From a bacterium (GTDB lineage: Bacteria > 4484-113 > JAFGCY01), in NCBI GenBank assembly GCA_016932385.1, contig JAFGCY010000092.1, forward strand, positions 1-34,692: a DNA stretch of 34,692 nucleotides. Direction: 5' to 3'. Positions 23,718-32,979 of this stretch are shown here, piece by piece. The translations under genes were made by a program, and so were the position numbers. The first letter of the stretch is position 1. Each line of letters starts with the position of its first letter. The notes below the pieces were generated by a model. It did no database searches. It saw only the letters and a list, made by a program, of their open reading frames with translations, and was not told the DNA's origin.

Positions 23718-23791
23718 CGCGCACGGGAGGATTCGAACCCCCGACCTTCTGATCCGTAGTCAGATGCTCTAATCCACTGAGCTACGTGCGC
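23718..23791 (-). tRNA. tRNA-Arg (ACG)
   Basis: The minus strand folds into a cloverleaf: acceptor GCGCACG paired with CGTGCGC (23785-23791 with 23719-23725), D arm with AGCTCAGTGGATTAGAGC, anticodon stem CTGA/TCAG with loop CTACGGA giving anticodon ACG (Arg, CGN codons), T arm GGGGGTTCGAATCCTCC. The discriminator is G (23718) and CCA is not encoded. It reads CGT and related codons after deamination of A34 to inosine. Confidence 0.95.
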
Positions 23792-23912
23792 GGGTTAAGC
23801 GTCCCGCCGGACTGGCGGGCTAAAAAGTGTACCACGCGGCCCGTGGCTGTCAAGCGCCGAACCGGGATCGGCGCCGGCGGGGAGTTGGTTTAGGCTTAAT
23901 TTCCATAAGGTG

Positions 23913-23939
23913 TTGACAACCGTCGGATCGTGCTATAAT
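23913..23939 (+). promoter_or_regulatory. Promoter of rpsO-pnp
   Basis: TTGACA (23913-23918) and TATAAT (23934-23939), both perfect, with a slightly short 15-bp spacer. Transcription would begin near 23946, giving a leader of about 62 nt that ends in GGAGG (23997-24001). Confidence 0.85.
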
Positions 23940-24008
23940 TTCGCGCTCAAGTGAAAAGGAATAGAAAAGGACTAGACGGCGTCGACGCGGCGCTGTGGAG
24001 GCTCGACT

Positions 24009-24278
24009 ATGACGATGGATCCGGAGGTAAAGGCTGGAATTATCAATCAGTTCCAGCTCAACCCCAGCGATACGGGATCGGCGGAAGTGCAGATTGCGCT
24101 TCTGACTCAGCGCATTAAAGATCTGAACGAGCATTTGTCGGATCATAAAAAGGACAAGCACTCGCGGCGCGGCCTGTTATTAATGGTCGGCAAGCGCCGG
24201 AAGTTTTTAAATTATCTGCGCAAGAAGAGTTATCCCAAGTATCAGGAAGTAATCGCCGCCCTCGGTCTGCGCAAGTAA
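24009..24278 (+). CDS. rpsO: 30S ribosomal protein S15
   Basis: 89 aa, the standard S15 length. It binds the central domain of 16S rRNA early in small-subunit assembly. Family residues are present: [22 protein letters not shown] (about 22-43, beginning after NPSD) and [20 protein letters not shown], then [12 protein letters not shown]. The start is set by GGAGG 7 nt upstream. In E. coli S15 represses its own translation through a leader pseudoknot; a leader of about 62 nt is present here, but a similar structure was not demonstrated. It precedes pnp by 95 nt, the usual bacterial gene order. Confidence 0.98.
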   Translation: MTMDPEVKAGIINQFQLNPSDTGSAEVQIALLTQRIKDLNEHLSDHKKDKHSRRGLLLMVGKRRKFLNYLRKKSYPKYQEVIAALGLRK

Positions 24279-24373
24279 CGCGCAGCCCTTCTTCCGGCTT
24301 CCTTCCTTTAAGCGCCCTTTTCACTGCGTGCGCGCGTTGCGTCGTGCGCGAATAACTTAACAAGAGGCGCGAA

Positions 24374-26677
24374 GTGGAACATTTTAAAAAGGACTTTACG
24401 GTAGGGGACATCACGTTCCGCGTGGAAACCGGCCTGATCGCCAAGCAGGCGGGGGGCGCGGTGATGGTGTATGTGGACGGCCTGACGCTGTTATGCTGCT
24501 CGACGGCCACCCGGGATCCGCGGGAGGGCATCGATTTCTTCCCGCTGATGTGCGAATACGAGGAGCGTTTCTACGCCGCCGGCAAATTCCCCGGCGGATT
24601 CATCAAGCGCGAGGGACGGCCCAGCGAGAACGCGGTGCTGACGGCCCGCAAGGTCGATCGGACGATCCGCCCGATGTTCCCGGACGACTTCCATAACGAG
24701 GTCCAGGTGATCGTCACCGCGATGAGCCAGGACAACGTGGTCGTGCCGGACGTCTATGCGATCACCGGTGCCAGCACGGCGCTGGCGCTGAGCAACATTC
24801 CCTGGGACAACCCGATCGCCGCGGTCCGCGTGGGCTACGTCAACGGCGAGTTCATCATCAATCCCACCTTCGAGCAGCTCGAAGAGAGCCAGATGGACCT
24901 GCTGGTCAGCGGCACGCGCAACCGCGTGAACATGATCGAGGACGAGAGCCAGGAAGTGCCCGTCGAGATCGTGGCCGAAGGCATCCGCCGCGGCCATGAG
25001 GCGGTGATCCACCTGATCGACCAGATCGAGGATTTCGCCAAGGGCCGAGGCCGCGCCAAGATGGATTACGAGCCGGTCGTCGAGTTGGACGACGCGCTCA
25101 AGGCCAAGGTCGAGCGGCTGGCCCAGCCGCGGATCGAGCAGATCCTGCCGGCGGACACCAAAGAAGACCTGTTCGCCCTGCTGGACAATCTGAAGAAGAC
25201 CGTCGCCGAGGAGCTGATCGCCGAGGACGAGGAACTCGATGCCGGTGTGATCAAGCGCTACGTGGGCAAGCTGGTCAAGCAGCACGCCCGCAAGCTGACG
25301 ATGCAGGGCACGCGCGTCGACGGCCGCGGCTACCACGAGATCCGGCCGATCACCGGCATGGTCGACCTGCTGCCGCGCGTCCACGGCTCGGCCGTGTTCA
25401 CCCGCGGGCAGACCCAGGTGGTCAGCTGCGTCACGCTCGGCAGCGGCGGCGACCGCCAGCGGATCGACACCGTCAACTTCGACGAAACCAAGCGTTATAC
25501 GCACCATTACAACTTCCCGCCCTACAGCGTCGGCGAGGTCCGCTTCATGCGCGGGGCCAGCCGCCGCGAGATCGGCCACGGCGCCCTGGCGGAGAAGGCC
25601 GTCGAGCCCGTGCTGCCGACCGAGGAAGTGTTCCCCTACACGATCCGCGTCGTCAGCGAGGTCACGGAGAGCAACGCCAGTTCCTCGATGGCCAGCACCT
25701 GCGGTTCGTCGATGGCGCTGATGGCGGCCGGCGTGCCGATCACCAAGCCCGTCGGCGGCATCAGCATCGGCCTGGTCACGGACGGTGACGAGTACCGGCT
25801 GCTGATGGACCTGTGCGGTTTCGAGGACTTCAACGGCGACATGGACTTCAAGGTCACCGGCACCCGGGACGGCGTGACCGCCATCCAGCTCGACGTCAAA
25901 ATCGAGGGCCTGACGGTGGCGATGGTCGCGGAGACACTGAAGCTGGCCTATGAGGGCTACTGCACGGTGATCGACCAGATGAGCGAGATCATCGCCGAGC
26001 CGCGTGAAGAGATCAGCCCCTACGCGCCGATGCTCGAGATGCTGCAGATCGACGTGGACCAGATCGGCCTGGTCATCGGTCCCTCCGGCAAGCACATCAA
26101 GAAGATCTGCGCCGACACCGGCGCCGAGGTCGATATCGACGAGGACGGCCGCGTGTTCGTCAGCGGTACGGACCATGACGGCGTGATGCGCGCGCTGAAC
26201 ATCATCCGCGCGATGACCACGGACATCGAGCCCGGCGGCGAGTTCAACGGCAAGGTCGTCCGGATCATGCCGTTCGGCGCCTTCATCGAGCTGGTGCCTG
26301 GCCGCGACGGCTTCCTGCACATCAGCAACGTGGCCGAGCGCCGGATCGACCGGGTCGAGGACGTCCTGGACATGAACGACATCATTCCGGTGCGCGTGGA
26401 GGACGTCGACGACCAGGGTAAGATCAGCCTGATCCGCACGGACATCGATTACGGCGAGCGTCCCGAGCGGCGCAGTAACGGTGGCGAACGGCGGGGCGGC
26501 GGCGGTGGCCGTGATCGCGGGCGCAATGACCGCGGCGGCCGCGACCGGGGCCCGCGCAACGATCGGGGCGGCCGCGACCGGGGTCCGCGCAACGACCGGG
26601 GCCGCAGTGACCGTGGCGACCGCGGCGGGCGTAGCGAGCGCGGCGGTTCTGGCAGCCGCGGCGACGACCGCGGCTAA
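24374..26677 (+). CDS. pnp: Polyribonucleotide nucleotidyltransferase (PNPase)
   Basis: 767 aa. Phosphorolytic 3'-5' exoribonuclease acting in RNA decay, usually a homotrimer. Order: RNase PH domain 1 (about 1-225), linker domain, RNase PH domain 2 (about 310-540), KH domain with G569-P-S-G572 (IGPSGKHI) and S1 domain (about 621-692, KVVRIMPFGAFIELVPGRDG). The C-terminal tail (697-767) is almost only Arg, Gly and Asp with RGG and RDRGPRNDRGG repeats, encoded by a 33-bp tandem repeat. Such an RGG-type tail is unusual for PNPase; it could bind RNA or DEAD-box helicases. GTG start after AAGAGG, 6 nt away. S15 lies upstream, the transporter genes downstream. Confidence 0.98.
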   Translation: MEHFKKDFTVGDITFRVETGLIAKQAGGAVMVYVDGLTLLCCSTATRDPREGIDFFPLMCEYEERFYAAGKFPGGFIKREGRPSENAVLTARKVDRTIRPMFPDDFHNEVQVIVTAMSQDNVVVPDVYAITGASTALALSNIPWDNPIAAVRVGYVNGEFIINPTFEQLEESQMDLLVSGTRNRVNMIEDESQEVPVEIVAEGIRRGHEAVIHLIDQIEDFAKGRGRAKMDYEPVVELDDALKAKVERLAQPRIEQILPADTKEDLFALLDNLKKTVAEELIAEDEELDAGVIKRYVGKLVKQHARKLTMQGTRVDGRGYHEIRPITGMVDLLPRVHGSAVFTRGQTQVVSCVTLGSGGDRQRIDTVNFDETKRYTHHYNFPPYSVGEVRFMRGASRREIGHGALAEKAVEPVLPTEEVFPYTIRVVSEVTESNASSSMASTCGSSMALMAAGVPITKPVGGISIGLVTDGDEYRLLMDLCGFEDFNGDMDFKVTGTRDGVTAIQLDVKIEGLTVAMVAETLKLAYEGYCTVIDQMSEIIAEPREEISPYAPMLEMLQIDVDQIGLVIGPSGKHIKKICADTGAEVDIDEDGRVFVSGTDHDGVMRALNIIRAMTTDIEPGGEFNGKVVRIMPFGAFIELVPGRDGFLHISNVAERRIDRVEDVLDMNDIIPVRVEDVDDQGKISLIRTDIDYGERPERRSNGGERRGGGGGRDRGRNDRGGRDRGPRNDRGGRDRGPRNDRGRSDRGDRGGRSERGGSGSRGDDRG
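26534..26599 (+). repeat. 33-bp tandem repeat within the 3' end of pnp
   Basis: Two near-identical 33-bp units starting at 26534 and 26567 (GGCGGCCGCGACCGGGG and onward), each coding for an 11-residue unit GRDRGPRNDRG. Slippage or unequal recombination could change the copy number and the length of the PNPase tail. Confidence 0.8.
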
Positions 26678-26682
26678 TCCGC

Positions 26683-26688
26683 TATACT
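26683..26688 (+). promoter_or_regulatory. -10 box (TATACT) before the YeeE/YedE pair
   Basis: TATACT just after the pnp stop codon; predicted start of transcription near 26695, at the left arm of the adjacent stem-loop. No clear -35, as this overlaps the end of pnp. Confidence 0.5.
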
Positions 26689-26691
26689 GGG

Positions 26692-26728
26692 CCTGACGCT
26701 GTAACTCGAACCGCGAATCAGCGTCAGG
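26692..26728 (+). promoter_or_regulatory. Stem-loop overlapping the ribosome binding site of the YeeE/YedE operon
   Basis: Perfect 10-bp arms: CCTGACGCTG (26692-26701) and CAGCGTCAGG (26719-26728), 17-nt loop. The right arm holds CAGG, the core of the Shine-Dalgarno 6 nt before ATG 26735. Formed in mRNA, it would hide the ribosome site; as DNA it could be an operator; it could also end pnp mRNA, though no T tract follows. Confidence 0.55.
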
Positions 26729-26734
26729 TGAAAT

Positions 26735-27292
26735 ATGGAGCGTCGACAGGAACAACCGCGGAGTGCGCCCCCCTGGAGCCCGTATCTGGCCGGCGGCCTG
26801 ACCGGCCTGGCTTTGACGCTGTGCGCGTTTTTCGCCGACCGCCAGTTCGGAGTCACGCCGTTCTACTCCTGGCTGACCAAGTGCTGCGGGCTATTGATCT
26901 ATCAGCGCGGGCTGCGGGCCGCAGACGAGTTCGGCCGCCTGGTCATCAAACCCAACTGGTTCGCGACGTTTGCCGTCGGGATCATCGTCGGTGCGGCGCT
27001 GGCGGCCTGGTTGTTCAACGATTTCAAGTGGCAAGGCGTGCCCGATACCTGGCGTAAACGGTTCGGGCCCAGTGTGGTCAAGCGCATGGTCTGGGGATTC
27101 ATCGGCGGCTTCATCGCGCTGATGGGCGTGCGGATGGCGTTCGGGTGCCCCAGCGGTCTGGGCCTGTCCGGCATGGTCGTGCTCAGCGCCTCGGGCTTCA
27201 TCGGTTTTGCCGCGATGTTCCTCGGCGGCGTGATCATGGCCAGCATTCTCTATCCGCCGGGTTGTGACACCCGCGGCCGGGGGGAATCATGA
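26735..27292 (+). CDS. YeeE/YedE-family sulfur transporter subunit A
   Basis: 185 aa with about four membrane helices. Conserved FGCPSGLGLSG (about 131-141) carries the cysteine motif of YeeE/YedE-type channels, which in the characterised member (TsuA) pass thiosulfate by relay through cysteines. This is one half of the transporter; the second half follows with an ATGA overlap. N-terminal 15 residues are polar and Pro-rich (MERRQEQPRSAPPWSP). A second cysteine pair (CC in TKCCGLL) lies near residue 50. Regulation may involve the stem-loop over its ribosome site. Confidence 0.88.
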   Translation: MERRQEQPRSAPPWSPYLAGGLTGLALTLCAFFADRQFGVTPFYSWLTKCCGLLIYQRGLRAADEFGRLVIKPNWFATFAVGIIVGAALAAWLFNDFKWQGVPDTWRKRFGPSVVKRMVWGFIGGFIALMGVRMAFGCPSGLGLSGMVVLSASGFIGFAAMFLGGVIMASILYPPGCDTRGRGES

Positions 27293-27870
27293 ACCCCGAA
27301 ATGTTGGAACACAATGCGGCCGGTTCCTCGATCTACGCGATGGAGCTGCTCAGCGGTCTGGTCTTCGGCGCGATCTTCGGCTTTCTGCTGCAACGGGCGC
27401 ATGTACTGCGCTTCGACAAGCAACTCGGGATGCTGCGCTTCAAGGACATGACCGTGATGAAGTTCATGCTGTCGGCGGCCCTGGTCGGCGCGATCGGCAT
27501 GACGGCGCTGGAGCAGCTCTACCTCGTCAACTGGGAATCCCGGTTCGTGGTGCTCCTGCCGTTCATCCTGGGCGGCATGCTCTTCGGCCTGGGCTGGGCG
27601 ATCTGCGGTTATTGCCCGGGCACGCTGTTGGGTGCAATGGGCGAGGGGCGCTGGGATGCCGGCTGGGTTTTCCTCGGCGGGCTCGCCGGTTCGATTTTCT
27701 ACGCCAACCTGGTCAACCCGTACATCGGCGATTTCCTGGTCAGTTGGGGCACGTACCGCGAAGGCATTGACCTCGACACCGCGCTGGGCGTCAGCCCCTG
27801 GCTGGTCATCGCCGGATTCGCCGCAATCTGCCTGTCGCTGTTTTGGTGGCTGGAGAAGCGCGGGGTCTAG
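27289..27870 (+). CDS. YeeE/YedE-family sulfur transporter subunit B
   Basis: 193 aa, about five membrane helices. GWAICGYCPGTLLGAMGEG (about 99-117) holds the family's C-G-x-C-P-G-T motif. It overlaps subunit A by 4 nt (ATGA, 27289-27292), so the two are translationally coupled and should assemble as one channel for thiosulfate or other sulfur compounds. No sulfur-transferase or TusA-like gene is adjacent, unlike many other YeeE clusters. Tail to tail with the beta-helix gene, 5 nt apart. Confidence 0.9.
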   Translation: MNPEMLEHNAAGSSIYAMELLSGLVFGAIFGFLLQRAHVLRFDKQLGMLRFKDMTVMKFMLSAALVGAIGMTALEQLYLVNWESRFVVLLPFILGGMLFGLGWAICGYCPGTLLGAMGEGRWDAGWVFLGGLAGSIFYANLVNPYIGDFLVSWGTYREGIDLDTALGVSPWLVIAGFAAICLSLFWWLEKRGV

Positions 27871-27875
27871 CCGGG

Positions 27876-28565
27876 CTACTCCCACTCCTTCTCGGCGCAG
27901 GCCCAGATCACGTTGTTGAGCGGCCGCAGCGCGTTATCCGCCACGTCGTAATAGGCCACTTCGCAGTCGTGGATCGCGCAGTTCTCCACGCGGATGTTGT
28001 CGGGGTTGCCGTTGCCCAGCACCTCGACGCCGATATACCCGCAGCCCGACAGGTCGCAGTATTCGACGAGCACGTCCTGGCAGTCCCAGATCACGATGCA
28101 GTTGTGCAGGCAGGGCGACTCGCCGATCTCGTGCACCATGTCGATGTTGTGGATGCGGATGTCCTCGCACTCCTGCAAGAAAAACACGTCCTGGTCGTTG
28201 TCGGCGATCACCAAAACGCCCTGCTCGCCGATGATCTGCAGGTCGCCCATGTACTCGAGGCGGACGTTTTCGTAGTAGGTGCCGGCGGTGACGTAGATCG
28301 TATAGCCCCATTCGGCCGCCAGCACGGCGCGCGCGATGGACGGCACCACCCAGTAGCCGCGGTCGGAGAGCCCCTGGCGCACCGCGTCGTCGTTGGCCAC
28401 GACGATCAGCTCAGGCGTCACCGCGGGCGGCAGCTTGAAGACCGGCGGCACCGGAATTTCGGCTACGGCGTCCTCGGCGTAACCGTCGGCCCAGGCGGGT
28501 GCGACAGCCAAAGCACAAACGATCGCCACCAGGATCATCGCCATTAGATAAGATGCATGCTTCAT
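27876..28565 (-). CDS. Secreted right-handed beta-helix-like protein
   Basis: 229 aa. A signal peptide (about 1-26, cut after PAWA) is followed by strands with recurring pattern of parallel beta-helix rungs: YIYVTAGTYYENVRLEYMGDLQIIGEQG, then repeated VLVIADN, IRIHNIDMVHEIG, VLVEYCDLSGCGYIGVEVLGN, IRVENCAIHDCEVAYYDVADNA. Relatives include pectate-lyase-like and polysaccharide-binding proteins; no catalytic set could be placed. Shorter than most enzymes of the fold. Shine-Dalgarno GGAGCC lies before ATG; TACAAT (28591-28596) 25 nt upstream is a likely -10 box, with TTGATT 19 nt before it. Divergent from gpmI. Confidence 0.8.
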   Translation of the reverse strand: MKHASYLMAMILVAIVCALAVAPAWADGYAEDAVAEIPVPPVFKLPPAVTPELIVVANDDAVRQGLSDRGYWVVPSIARAVLAAEWGYTIYVTAGTYYENVRLEYMGDLQIIGEQGVLVIADNDQDVFFLQECEDIRIHNIDMVHEIGESPCLHNCIVIWDCQDVLVEYCDLSGCGYIGVEVLGNGNPDNIRVENCAIHDCEVAYYDVADNALRPLNNVIWACAEKEWE

Positions 28566-28590
28566 GACAGGCTCCAGTCAGAATGTGCTG

Positions 28591-28596
28591 ATTGTA
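28591..28596 (-). promoter_or_regulatory. -10 box (TACAAT) of the beta-helix gene
   Basis: TACAAT on the minus strand, 25 nt before ATG 28565, with a TTGATT-like -35 about 19 nt upstream. Unlike the leaderless set, it leaves a leader containing a ribosome binding site. Confidence 0.5.
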
Positions 28597-28663
28597 ACAT
28601 CCCCGCCAGCGGCCGAATCAAGTTTTCGCCGCCGTCCCGACAGAATAATTGCCGCGGCTAACG

Positions 28664-28669
28664 TATAAT
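28664..28669 (+). promoter_or_regulatory. -10 box (TATAAT) of gpmI, leaderless arrangement
   Basis: Perfect TATAAT, then CAGCAC (6 nt), then ATG 28676. No Shine-Dalgarno, no good -35. TATAATCAGC is identical to the mutS promoter core. Confidence 0.7.
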
Positions 28670-28675
28670 CAGCAC

Positions 28676-30220
28676 ATGAGTGCCGACAGCCCAAGCACAC
28701 CTGAAATAAAACCTGTTTTATTGCTGATCCTCGACGGCTGGGGAATCGCCAGTGACCCGTCGATCAGCGCGATCGACCAGGGCGACACCCCCACCTGGGA
28801 CAAACTCGTCGCCAACTACCCGCACACGCGGCTGATCACCCACGGCCCGCACGTCGGCCTGATCGAGGGCCAGATGGGCAACAGCGAAGTCGGCCATCTC
28901 AACCTCGGCGCCGGCCGCGTGGTCTACCAGGACCTGCTGGCGATCCAGCGCATGCTGGACTCCGGTGCGATCTCGGCCAACGAGGACCTCAACCGGTTCC
29001 TGATCGCCTGCAGCCGCGGCACCAGCGTGCTGCACTTCATCGGCCTGTTCTCCGACGGCGGGGTGCACAGCCACATCAACCACCTGCGCGGCTTTATCAA
29101 CCTGGCCCGCCGGCGCGGCATCAAGCGCATCTACGTCCACGCGCTGCTGGACGGCCGCGACACGGCGCCGGCGATCGCCGAGAAGTACTTCCGCTCGCTC
29201 AGTGACAAGATGCCCAGCGGCGTCGGCTTTGCCACCCTGGGCGGCCGCTATTACGGCATGGACCGCGACCGGCGCTGGGAGCGGACCCAGCAGCACTGGG
29301 AGGCGATCGTCCACGGCGACGGCCTGCGGTTTAGCGGCTGGGAGGAGGCGATGGCCGCCGCCCGCGAGCGCAAGGAAACCGACGAGTTCATCACGCCCAG
29401 CGTGCTCAACGACTACGAGGGCATCAAGGACGGCGATTTCGTCTTCTTCTATAACTTCCGCGCCGATCGCATGCGCCAGCTGGTCAGCGCCTTCATCTTC
29501 GACGAGTTCGACGGGTTCGAGCGCGGCCAGCTGCCGATGACGCGCGTCTTCACCGTGCGCCGCTACCGCGACGATTTCCCAAACGAGGTGCTGCTGCAGG
29601 ACGACGTGGTGCCGGAGACCCTGGTGGAGGTGCTGTCCAACCGCGGCCTGACGGTCTATAAGAGCGCCGAGACCGAGAAATACGCGCACGTTACCTACTT
29701 CTTCAACGGCGGGCGCGAGGATCCCTGGCCCGGCGAGCAGCGCGTCCTGGTGCAGAGCCCGATGGTCTCGACCTACGACCAGAAGCCGGAGATGAGCGTC
29801 TACGAGGTCACCGACCGGCTGGTCCAGCATCTCAAGCAGCGCGATTTCAACCTGTTCGTGGTCAACTTCGCCAACGGCGACATGGTCGGCCATACCGGCA
29901 TCAAGGCAGCGGCGCTCAAGGCCGTGCATGCCGTGGACCACTGCCTGGAGCAGATCCTCGGCGCGGTGCACTGGGGCGCGGACGTGAGCGTGATCGTTAC
30001 CGCCGACCACGGCAACTGTGAGCAGCTGGTGTTCCCCGACGGTTCGCCCAACACGCAGCACAGCATGAGCGATGTGCCGTTCGTGCTGGTCAGCGATCCG
30101 CGCCGCGCGCTCAAGGCGCCGGCGGAATGGTCGCTGTGCGACGTGGCGCCGACGATCCTGGCAATGCTGGAAATCGAGCCGCCCGAAAGCTGGACAGGCA
30201 CCAGCCTGCTGGACGGCTAG
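28676..30220 (+). CDS. gpmI: 2,3-bisphosphoglycerate-independent phosphoglycerate mutase
   Basis: 514 aa, typical for this enzyme, which interconverts 3- and 2-phosphoglycerate in glycolysis and gluconeogenesis with two metal ions. N-terminal LLLILDGWG holds the first metal aspartate; the catalytic serine is S70 in GQMGNSEVGHLNLGAG; the second metal cluster is in TADHGN (D444-H445). GVHSHINHLRGFI is the other conserved histidine segment. All are intact. The start at 28676 is favoured by the -10 box directly before it; the longer TTG frame at 28649 would begin upstream of the promoter. hppA follows 110 nt later. Confidence 0.98.
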   Translation: MSADSPSTPEIKPVLLLILDGWGIASDPSISAIDQGDTPTWDKLVANYPHTRLITHGPHVGLIEGQMGNSEVGHLNLGAGRVVYQDLLAIQRMLDSGAISANEDLNRFLIACSRGTSVLHFIGLFSDGGVHSHINHLRGFINLARRRGIKRIYVHALLDGRDTAPAIAEKYFRSLSDKMPSGVGFATLGGRYYGMDRDRRWERTQQHWEAIVHGDGLRFSGWEEAMAAARERKETDEFITPSVLNDYEGIKDGDFVFFYNFRADRMRQLVSAFIFDEFDGFERGQLPMTRVFTVRRYRDDFPNEVLLQDDVVPETLVEVLSNRGLTVYKSAETEKYAHVTYFFNGGREDPWPGEQRVLVQSPMVSTYDQKPEMSVYEVTDRLVQHLKQRDFNLFVVNFANGDMVGHTGIKAAALKAVHAVDHCLEQILGAVHWGADVSVIVTADHGNCEQLVFPDGSPNTQHSMSDVPFVLVSDPRRALKAPAEWSLCDVAPTILAMLEIEPPESWTGTSLLDG

Positions 30221-30330
30221 CCCCGGACCGGGCGTCGCGATAAAATAAATCAGTCATCGGGTAAATAATTCATTACCGCAGGTCTTGAATGCCACCGGCG
30301 GCCCCCCAGGCCGTGGTACGGGAGATGGAA

Positions 30331-32634
<2,304 letters not shown>

Positions 32635-32671
32635 GATGAGCCTGCTCACGGAGTGCCACCGGAATAACTAA

Positions 32672-32690
32672 GAGCGTGCAACGCACGCTC
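32672..32690. terminator. Hairpin after hppA
   Basis: GAGCGTGC (32672-32679), loop AAC, GCACGCTC (32683-32690): perfect 8-bp stem 38 nt after the hppA stop codon. It lacks a T tract; it may protect the mRNA 3' end or be a repeat element. Confidence 0.4.
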
Positions 32691-32965
32691 CTGGCGGCGG
32701 CAGGGGTGGCGCCGGTGAGGCAGCGAGCTGCCCGTTAGGCGAGGGTGGCGTCTATTAGCCACACGCGATGCTGGTGGGGAGTGGTTCGCGGGAGGAAACT
32801 CGGGCGTTGGCCCGCGTCGCCTGCACCGGCCGCCATTTAAGCACTTCGTCGGCTTCGCCGTTTGGTGCTTCCCCCATATTATTTCAGCCGCCAGAGAATG
32901 AGACTTCCCGCTGAACGCGGTTGTTCCCGCGGCGGCGAAAACATGGGAAAGCTCCGGTTGGCGGG

Positions 32966-32971
32966 TATAAT
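32966..32971 (+). promoter_or_regulatory. -10 box (TATAAT) of the lptF-like gene, leaderless arrangement
   Basis: Perfect TATAAT, then CGGCGCCG (8 nt), then GTG 32980. No Shine-Dalgarno. A leaderless start on GTG. Confidence 0.6.
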
Positions 32972-32979
32972 CGGCGCCG

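Larger units (their letters stand above)
32635..32979. other. Gene-free interval rich in stem-loops between hppA and lptF
   Basis: 345 nt, no credible gene. It holds a tiny palindrome TGAGC/GCTCA (32637-32648), a perfect 8-bp hairpin GAGCGTGC/GCACGCTC (32672-32690), GGCAGC/GCTGCC, and a nested inverted repeat AAGCAC (32839-32844) with GTGCTT (32865-32870) around CGGC/GCCG. A run of palindromes like this suggests REP-type elements or mRNA 3'-end stabilisers. No T tract follows any stem, so no classical hppA terminator. Confidence 0.45.

Noticed and set aside
24491..26755. 754-aa open frame antisense to pnp
   Set aside because: It is a mirror of the GC-rich codon pattern of pnp; composition is low-complexity (His, Asp, Val, Ala), there is no ribosome site, and pnp is certain.
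28718..30061. 447-aa open frame antisense to gpmI
   Set aside because: Same GC-skew artefact; gpmI on the other strand has all catalytic motifs.
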